Part shown: one piece after another, positions 56,916 to 64,000 of the stretch
How positions within the stretch are numbered: position 1 is the first letter of the stretch
How the letters are laid out: every line of letters starts with the position of its first letter
Assembly: GCF_030272615.1 (NCBI RefSeq)
Contig: NC_081410.1
Span: 254,679,533-254,743,532 of the forward strand
Direction of reading: 5' to 3'
Length of the DNA: 64,000 nt
Origin: Cryptomeria japonica
Taxonomy: Eukaryota; Streptophyta; Pinopsida; Cupressales; Cupressaceae
The notes under the pieces: model-generated
Told to the model about the DNA's origin: nothing
Databases searched by the model: none
Seen by the model: the letters and a program-made list of their open reading frames with translations, nothing else
Position numbers and translations under genes: made by a program

Positions 56916-57639
56916 TGTTGGAATGCATTGATACAGACAATAAACTAAGAGGGGGGCTGAACCAATTTACTAACAACAACAACAGTCAATTCAATTATAA
57001 ACCTTAAACTAGAGCAAAACCCAACGAAGAATATAACATGAAAGCACAACACACATAACACCAATATTTGACATGGAGAACCCAGAAAGGGAAAAACCAC
57101 GGTGGGAAACTCTACCCACAATCAGATGAATACTCTACAGTAGTATTATGAATAATTACAATGGGGTCTGAAACATGCAGAAAGGCCAACAGCCTAGAGT
57201 GTACTGCTCATCACAAAGGGAAGTCTCGCTGACTTACAAAATCATCGGACTGCAATCTGAAAAATAATGAACTATGAAAGTATCATCTACTAATGCCTGA
57301 TATAGTTCTGGTTAAGCACTGACGTCTGCTCTGCAATACAAAACCTTTCCAACCTTCACTTGAATGATATGACTTTATTTTCACTTAATCCTTCTCTAAT
57401 AATGCAGACTTAACAAACCATTGATATATAAATTACATGAGAAAGTCACCTATAAATACATATCATCAACTTTATTGACAAGGTCGGCTAAACCCTAAAC
57501 CCATAAACCCATAATTACAAAATTATATCACATGATACCACCAGACCAATATTATGATTTACATTGCATAGCATGGACCTAAATCAAGTAACCAAACAAT
57601 TATATATGTTGGGGATTCTGTTAAGACCAAAATCCAACA
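56916..57639 (-). repeat. 3' LTR of copia element
   Basis: Bounded by TGTTGG and CCAACA, a perfect six-base inverted pair, 724 bp. GGTAT flanks the left side; the partner flank is not in view. On the minus strand the stretch 58396 down to 57640 between pol and LTR is unusually long and contains two purine-rich GGGGGAGA/GGGGAGA tracts. Confidence 0.7.
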
Positions 57640-58395
57640 TGCTTCACTTGCTGATAGAAACCCTCAGTGAAAGTTTAACTAGATCCAAATAGGACCACCA
57701 TAATAGCACAACATCCAATGCAAAGTCACCAAATGCTTGAGATATGATCAAGAAGTACCAACAACATGAAAGAAACTGATTCCATAAGTCAGATCCAAAA
57801 TCCACTGACCAAGTCACCAGAACAGCATATCGGTAAAGCTAACTGGGAATGCCAGAAGTCGGTAAACCCAAAAGCTAGCCAGTAAAGGCATAAACCAAAA
57901 GCTATAACCAAACCATGAAACCACCAGAATATAGCAAGCATGTAACCATTAGAATAAGCATCCAAAACTGATTCTAGAGGTCTGATCATACCGGATCAAA
58001 ATCACAGCCAAAACCAAAATGATCACCAAGACTAACTAGGATAGATCTAACCGGGATAGTCTCCAACTGGGATACAATGTTGACATCAATGGCAACACTT
58101 AACCAAATCCAAAATATTGCCAAAAATCTCCCCTTTTGGCATTGATGGCAACATTGAATGTGAAAAACATCCAAGTGCCAAGGAATGCCAACAAACTCCA
58201 AAACACCAAAAGATCTAGCAGGTTTCACGTGAATACCTTCTCCCCCTTTGACATCAATGACAGAGGACAGATACTAAACCAAGAGTACTGAACCAAATAG
58301 CTGACTACTCCCCCTAAGAAGTAGCACCATCTTCATCAACCCGGATCAAAAAAGTATGTTTGACAAGCTCATCGGATTGATGCATCTTTGCATCA
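57640..58395 (-). other. Long untranslated stretch between copia pol and LTR
   Basis: Minus-strand purine tracts AAAGGGGGAGAAGG (near 58240) and AAAAGGGGAGA (near 58130) are candidate polypurine tracts that are not next to the proposed LTR start. A different LTR boundary is therefore possible. Confidence 0.45.
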
Positions 58396-59508
58396 CTAAG
58401 TCTCTTCCGGAGGGTTGGTAACCCCCAACCGATCTCTGAGATATTCAAAAGTGTCTTTAGGCAATGGTTTCATTAGAATATTTACAATTTGTTCCTTAGT
58501 AGGCACATAAACCAATCTGACTTCCTTTGCTTCAACCTTTTCCTTCAAGAAATTATACCTTATAGAAATGTGTTTTGATTTGGAATGAAATACCAGATAC
58601 TTTGACATATCAAAGCAATAGTATTATCACAGTGAATAAAAATAGGCTCATTATAACTTACCTTTATATCTTTTAACATTTGTTTCATCCATAAAATCTG
58701 AGTACAATTGGTAGCAGCTACAACATATTTTGCTTCAGTTGTAGGCAATGAAGTGCATGATTGTTTCTTACTAATCCATGAAACCAACTTCTTCCCAAGA
58801 AAGAATGCATACCATGCCATAAATCCAAGCACTGTAGTGCATAACACAAGGAAACCAAGAACACACACCACAAAGATCTGATCCATTGCTTTTATCCAAT
58901 TTTCATCCTTACTTGCTTCAATGAAATATTTTGGTTCAATTTGAGAAATTAAACATACCTCTTCAATAGCTAACCTTCTCCTAGTCATCACACATTTCCT
59001 TTTATCTCCAATAATCTGATCTTCAAAATGATTTAGCTTTACATACCTGGGAGTCTTTGAATTTTCTTGATTTGGTGACTCATTATGTTGTTCCTCTGTC
59101 ATTGTTGAATTTTCTGATGCTACCGGTGTCACAGGTTCACTGTTCTGAACTGATTCTTGCATTACCAGTTCAGGTCTGATAAATTCATCTTCTGATCCAT
59201 AATCATATGCTCTGATCTGATTACTACCATGCTCATCCACCTTAACATTTATGCTTTCTAATATCCCATTCAATCTTTTTTTATAACATCTATATGCTTT
59301 GCTCTTAGTAGAATAACCCAAAAATATTCCTTCATCACTTCTAGGATCAAACTTTCCTAATGCATCATCTCTTCTAATGTAACATTTGCTTCCAAAAATT
59401 TTGAAATATTTGATAGTAGGAGTATGACCAAACCATAGTTCATAAGGAGTCTTATTGATATCTCTTTTAATGTGTACTTTATTGAAAGTGTATACAATGG
59501 TATCGACA
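58396..59508 (-). pseudogene. Copia integrase end, deleted RT and RNase H
   Basis: Minus-strand pieces in order: integrase C-terminal region (NKTPYELWFGHTPTIKYFKIFG, then FLGYSTKSKAYRCY), an acidic linker, the RT entry (RRLAIEEVCLISQIEPKYFIEASKDENWIKAM), an abrupt jump near 58880-58810 that removes the RT core, and RNase H (FFLGKKLVSWISKKQSCTSLPTTEAKYV, TNCTQILWMKQML, IHCDNTIAL, VPTKEQIVNILMKPLP) ending at 58396. Copia order (integrase before RT) is clear. A hydrophobic filler sits at the RT deletion point. Confidence 0.85.
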
Positions 59509-59834
59509 CACTAGTACATTCGAAGCTGATTTTCGATGGTCGTTTGTCGGATTTGCGACAAATTTTCGTCAGAGTGCTGACAAAATCAACCGTAAAAAAC
59601 TCAACGTCGGATTGGTTGAGGATGCCATACTCGTTGGAAATACGACAATCCAATGGACTCTGCCGACGCTGTATGTCCGTCGATTACATCGTCGGTCAAA
59701 AGCTTGGTAGTCGTCGTAATTCCGATGATGATAATTTTTATCAAAAAAAAATTATTATCGATGTCGGCGTTTCCTTCCTACTATGTCTGGGCGAGGTAGT
59801 CAATAGAAGGAATAAAAGCAGTGCAAGTCCCTGA

Positions 59835-60343
59835 GATCTAACGGTCCGCGTTATTTCGTGGGATGAAGATGATCGCGAGTTACCTATTGTGAAATGGCGA
59901 AAAGGAAAGTGGGTCCACGTGGTAGTAAAGATAAAGTTAAAGACCGATCATTTCTCTTTTGATCGGACAGATCGTGTGGTTTCATGGGATGAAGATGATT
60001 GAGTTTTACCCTCCGTGAAATAGCGAAAAGTGGTGGGTCCTAGAAGTAGGCAGGTTTTCCAAAGAGTAAAGAGTGGTTGGTTCAGAGAATGATCAACGAC
60101 TCGCATTGATTCGCGGCCAAAAGGTGCTCGAGATTTAGCCTTCGCGAAGTAGCGAAATGACATGGCAGTCCAGTTAGCGGTCCAGGTGGTTTAGGTGGCA
60201 AATCAAAAAGTCACACGTGGCCTCGAGGTTAAGTAAATAAAAGAATAAACTTGGAGACTAGGTGGTGGGCCCAACAGACAGATTGAATCATACCGCCAAT
60301 GAAGAGGTGACCTGTCAGGCACAGGTGGCAGTTTAGAAGTGGA
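59835..60343 (+). repeat. 509-bp direct repeat, first copy
   Basis: Aligns without net gaps to 60481-60989 at a constant offset of 646 bases. It contains internal repeats of GGGATGAAGATGATCG and GCGAAATGACATGG-like phrases at roughly 115-120-base spacing. Confidence 0.88.
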
Positions 60344-60480
60344 CCCCACGAAAGTTTTTCGGCAAGTAAGAAGTTGCCACGTCGGTTTCTTAGGAGATTG
60401 AATGCCAGGGTGGATAGTGCTGAATTAGAGGGCCCACATCTACCAGATTAAAGTTGTTAAAGAGCGAGTATCTCGAGGAG

Positions 60481-60989
60481 GATCCAACGGTGGGTGTTAT
60501 TTTGTGGGATGAAGATGATCGCGAGTTACCTATTGCAAAATGGTGAAAAGGAAAGTGGGTCCACGCGGTAATAAAGCTAAAGTTAAAGACCGATCATTTC
60601 TCTTTTGATTGGACGGATTGCATGGTTTCGTGGGATGAAGATGATCAAGTTTTACCCTCCACGAAATTGCAAAAAGTGGCGGGTCCCAGAAGTGGGCAGG
60701 TTTTCCAAAGAGTAAAGAGTGGTTGGTTCAGAGAATGATCAACGACCCGCGTTGATTCGCGGCCAAAAGGTGCTCGAGATTTAGCCTTCGCGAAGTAGCG
60801 AAATGACATGGCAGTCCAGTTAGCGGTTCAGGTGATTTAGGTGGCAAATTAGAAAGTCACACGTGGCCTCAAGGTTAAGTAAATCAAAGAATAAACTTGG
60901 CAACCAGGTGGTGGCCCCAACAAACAGATTGAATCATACCGCCAACGAAGAGGTGACCTGTCAGGCACAGGTGGCAGTTTAGAAGTGGA
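60481..60989 (+). repeat. 509-bp direct repeat, second copy
   Basis: Second copy of 59835-60343, with scattered substitutions. It ends three bases before the LTR of element E at 60993; the 137-base spacer between copies is unique. Confidence 0.88.
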
Positions 60990-60992
60990 TCC

Positions 60993-62117
60993 TGTAATAC
61001 CCTAAAATTGGTCATCTAAACCATGGGCCCCTAATCTCGACAACATCACCAAGGTCCTATCCAAAGACAATTAAATCAATCTTGAGCACATTATTAATTC
61101 CTTAATTATCAAAAATCACATGGCAAATCAACCACTCAATATTAATTAAATATTTATTTAATTAATTGAATTATTTCAAGAATAATCATTTTGATCAATT
61201 ATCCCATTTTAATTTATTAAATATCTTTGCATATTTAATTAATTACTAAATTTGCCATTCAATCATGCGAAAGGATTAATTTATTACAAAGAGTTGAATT
61301 GAAACAAAACAAAAGTCAAAACAAAAAAGAATTGAAGAGAGAGAGAAATCAAACTTGAGATATTATTTCTTTTTCTAAATTTAGAACTTGAAATCAGAAA
61401 AGCAATTTAATTGAATTGTTGAATTATTCTCTAAAATTGGAACTCAAAGCTTTTCAGAAAAAGAAGTTCAGTTGCATTAAGAAAACTCTTTTCTTGATTA
61501 AATTGAAGAATTATCTATTTTTATCAGATGTGCATGGAATTAATTTATTATTATTTTCCAACGCAACTTGGACTTCTAATTTGAATGCATTTCAATTAAA
61601 CTTATAATTGGAATCTATCTCAAGGTTAACTCAACCTGATTTCTCAATTATTTTTCAATTAATCCTAAATTGAGCTTTTTGTAATTCTCTATAAATTCAG
61701 TCTTCAGCTCTCATTCCAATTCACCCTAGAGATTTTTGAGAACACGCTTGGAAATTATTATCGTGCTAATTTCACTCTAGAGTCATTGAAATCATTGTGC
61801 TTTTTTAGATTACTTGCATCCATTTTACATTCATTATTACTTGCATGCATTGTTGCTTGAATTTGCTTGAATTACTCATCCATCTTGCATCCATATAGCT
61901 TAATATCATATAGATCAAATCCTTCCTCTTGGTGTAGTCTAGTCACTGGTATTGCTTATAAAAATCTGAGAGCAATCTTATACTCGCATCTTTTAGAAGG
62001 CAATTAGTCGCTTTGCTATGGTTTATTTCTTATTGCTTATTGTTTGCTAACCATGCATATAATGACTTAATTGAAGTGTTGTGCTTGTAGCTACAGGTTC
62101 ACTTTTTCTCACACACA
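60993..62117 (+). repeat. 5' LTR of element E
   Basis: Begins TGTAATACCCTAAAATTGG; the end is placed at CACACACA a few bases before the primer site, but TACA at 62095 is an alternative. AT-rich U3 and a TATA box at 61690 are inside. Confidence 0.65.
61690..61696 (+). promoter_or_regulatory. TATA box in the element E LTR
   Basis: TATAAAT within CTCTATAAATTCAG, followed by a pyrimidine-rich stretch, fits the U3/R boundary. Confidence 0.55.
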
Positions 62118-62121
62118 TTTC

Positions 62122-62139
62122 TGGCGCCCACCGTGGGGC
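62122..62139 (+). other. Primer-binding site of element E
   Basis: TGGCGCCCACCGTGGGGC follows TTTC after the LTR. This sequence type is common in Tat-like gypsy elements and differs from the initiator-methionine type used by A, B and D. Confidence 0.7.
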
Positions 62140-64000
62140 TCGAAGACTACATTTTTTTTTATTTTTTTTTCGGCCTCCAAGATTAACTGCTTTATTTTTT
62201 CTTAGTTTCCAGGTTTCAGATTTTTCGGTTTTTCGTCCGTACATCTCGTACGACAATTCTTACAGACTGAAACGATAAATTGCAGGTGTCGCACGAATTA
62301 CAAACATATTATTGTACGAGTAGACACTCCAGTCATACGAGCATACACTCTGTCGTACGAGTAGTGATCATCTTCCATACGATCCAACATCATCAACAAT
62401 CTGGTCTCGTACTATACTGTTTCCTGTCTCGTACGAATCGAGACTCTGTCGTACGATTCTGTATTTTCTGGTAACAGAGGCAAAATTTCATATTTTTCAT
62501 TTCTGACGACTGACATTGACTGTTTATCTGTCTGTCTCAGAGTTTTTCACAGCCTAACTAGTTTTTGCAGAACGCTTGTCAAAGAATATTGCTTGTCGCA
62601 CAAAGACAATATGACTACTGATTCGTTGTCTTTGCAGGTTGCCTAAGGAGAATCAACTAAACATCGTGTATTCTTTAAATTCATTTTTTAGGAACCTAAC
62701 TTGCTATCTGGTTAAAGAATAAATCTGTCTTTTGTGCTTTTTAGAAAATTCTGAGAGGTAGGAGAGTATGCTCTTGTCTTTTTCTAGACAATCAGAAATC
62801 CAGACCCTTGAAGCTTTTTCTTTGTTTGAGATTTGTACATCTTTAGCAGGCCTGCCCTCCCGAGGGGTTGAAAAACTTTTAAAGCCGTTATGACCGGTGT
62901 GAGGGGAACGACCTAAGTGGGAACGGCTAGACGCCAAGTAATCCAACCCACTATAAAATAAACGTGATTTGATGAAAATCAAGTCAATGACAATGCTCGG
63001 GAATAGCTCTCCTCTGTGCCTTCGGGTATATTAAACCTTGGTTTTCAAGGCTGGGAGACCTCTTAATTGAGTTTATACCTCGACGCGCCAAACGGATCCC
63101 TGACTAAATCCAATTTAAAATTAGAAGCTACCCGGTTCATCTCCGAAAGGGGGATAATCTTTGTGCAAGAGAGATAGTAACTCTCCCAAGATACTTGTCA
63201 TTTCGTGCCCCCATTAGCATTTGGAGTCGGATAATACGACGTTGAGAATCCATTGCGTGAGACTCAGCGGCTGTATTCTGATTAGCTATTGGGTGTGTAC
63301 CCGAGTCTACAAGAAAAGGTTTTCTTTCCTCACCAAATTCCTTAGGGTTTGCATGCTGTGATTGGAGTCACTATAAATACTACTTGTTTTCTGTGTTTTT
63401 CATCCCTGAAACAAAAAAATTGAAATACCAAAAATCAATGAAGACCAGAAACAACTTAGTGAGTCAAAACTCTGTCCGTGTCAGAAACTAGTCCATCCTA
63501 AGTCAAATCTCTGTCCGTGTCAGAAACTAGTCCATCCTAAGTCAAAACTCTGTCTGTGTCAGAAACTAGTCCATCCTAAGTCAAATCTATGTCCGTGTCA
63601 GAAACTAGTCCATCCTAAGTCAAAACTTTGTTCATGTCAGAAGATAGTCAATCCAGGTAAAAAATCAGTCCATCTCAGAATTTGTCATACTCAGTTGGTC
63701 ATGCTCAACAGTCAGAAAAATCAGAATTTTTAGTCTCTGCCCTGTGAACAGTCATACGAGTCTGATAATTTATCGTGCTACACTAGTCCTGTATCGTACG
63801 AATCTACTCAATTGTCGTTCTATATCAGATTATCTGTCATACGAGTCTAAAGAATTCATCATCCTGCACTATATTATGTCTCGTACGAGACAGAATTGAC
63901 CTTAGTCTGTTGTCATTCTGCACATGCCCATTAGTCGTATGGTATAAGACACCAACTCGTACGAAATAGAAATTCTGTCGTCCTGTAACTGATAAATTAT
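62140..64000 (+). other. Leader of element E with TCGTACGA palindromes
   Basis: No protein-coding frame of note is present. Exact TCGTACGA occurs at 62246, 62353, 62429, 62449, 63794, 63881 and 63957, with many one-base variants (GTCATACGA, TTGTACGAG, TCGCACGA). Between the two groups lies a more complex region (62860-63350) and the 39-bp tandem repeat. Confidence 0.75.
63463..63657 (+). repeat. 39-bp tandem repeat, five copies
   Basis: Starts at 63463, 63502, 63541, 63580 and 63619, each beginning GTCAAA and containing GTGTCAGAAACTAGTCCATC. Copies 1, 3 and 5 begin GTCAAAACT; 2 and 4 begin GTCAAATCT, which suggests a 78-bp higher-order unit. The fifth copy is the most diverged. Confidence 0.92.

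Larger units (their letters stand above)
56916..59508 (-). mobile_element. Ty1/copia element, minus strand, truncated by CACTA-like end
   Basis: The 3' LTR (56916-57639) and pol fragments run right to left. Integrase is cut at 59508, where a CACTA terminus begins, so gag, protease, most of integrase and the 5' LTR are not seen. RT is largely deleted within the remaining pol. Confidence 0.82.
59509..60992 (+). mobile_element. CACTA-like transposon, left end
   Basis: CACTAGTACATTCG begins precisely where the copia integrase stops. The next 250 bases are rich in short GTCGG/CGAC/GTCGT motifs in both orientations, typical of CACTA subterminal regions. The three bases before it (ACA) are a candidate target duplication. 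No right end (TAGTG) is identified because element E begins at 60993. No transposase is visible. Confidence 0.55.
60993..64000 (+). mobile_element. Gypsy element E (Tat/Ogre-like), 5' LTR and leader, runs off the window
   Basis: An LTR starting TGTAATACCC, a primer site TGGCGCCCACCGTGGGGC and a long leader without coding frames are visible; gag is not reached. The primer-site sequence and long leader are typical of the Tat/Athila/Ogre side of plant gypsy elements. The element lies directly against the second 509-bp repeat. Confidence 0.72.

Noticed and set aside
63463-63657. CRISPR-like array
   Set aside because: The units abut directly with no unique spacers and lie in a retroelement leader.

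Overview
The window is repeat-dominated plant nuclear DNA. Nested LTR retrotransposons, plant-type L1 LINEs carrying an RNase H domain, hAT transposons with eight-base target duplications, a copia element and a CACTA-like end make up most of it, and no complete host gene is visible. The density of old, stop-ridden elements and the roughly 2 kb LTRs suggest a seed plant with a large genome, most likely a gymnosperm; this is inference, because no species-specific marker was recognised.

Layout, left to right. 1-10150: a decayed Ty3/gypsy 3' end and its LTR (element F, related to element B), probably interrupted by a second LTR-like sequence, which is in turn interrupted by a 6.2 kb LINE (LINE-1, 2513-8718) with a perfect 16-bp target duplication. 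10151-13057: LTR-like non-coding DNA with several tandem repeats. 13058-17133: a hAT transposon with a six-exon transposase pseudogene. 17142-19316: non-coding DNA with a ~290-bp duplication. 19325-20503: an internally deleted copy of the same hAT family. 21210-21557: a small hAT-like MITE with a perfect 8-bp target duplication. 24051-37524: gypsy element A on the minus strand, with gag and protease but no recognisable reverse transcriptase; its upstream LTR is split by gypsy element B (27701-36540, plus strand), which has gag-protease-RT-RNase H-integrase-chromodomain but many stops.

37525-42600 is the least repeat-like stretch. It holds a GC-rich, organelle-like segment (about 40100-40800) and a candidate first exon of a nuclear gene for an organelle-targeted protein (minus strand, 41878-41654). 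42600-47918: a second, badly decayed LINE. 47919-53963: element C, a minus-strand LTR retrotransposon with only gag-like coding remnants. 53964-55443: element D, a plus-strand truncated gypsy whose LTR resembles that of A. 56916-59508: a minus-strand copia element cut in its integrase by a CACTA-like terminus at 59509. The DNA behind that terminus contains a 509-bp direct repeat and is followed by the LTR and leader of a Tat/Ogre-like gypsy element (E, from 60993 to the window end).

Almost all coding sequence is dead transposon protein, so the genes do not form a pathway. The most unusual structures are non-coding: a five-hairpin array with compensatory stem changes in the element B LTRs, and a leader in element E studded with seven copies of the palindrome TCGTACGA plus a 39-bp tandem repeat.
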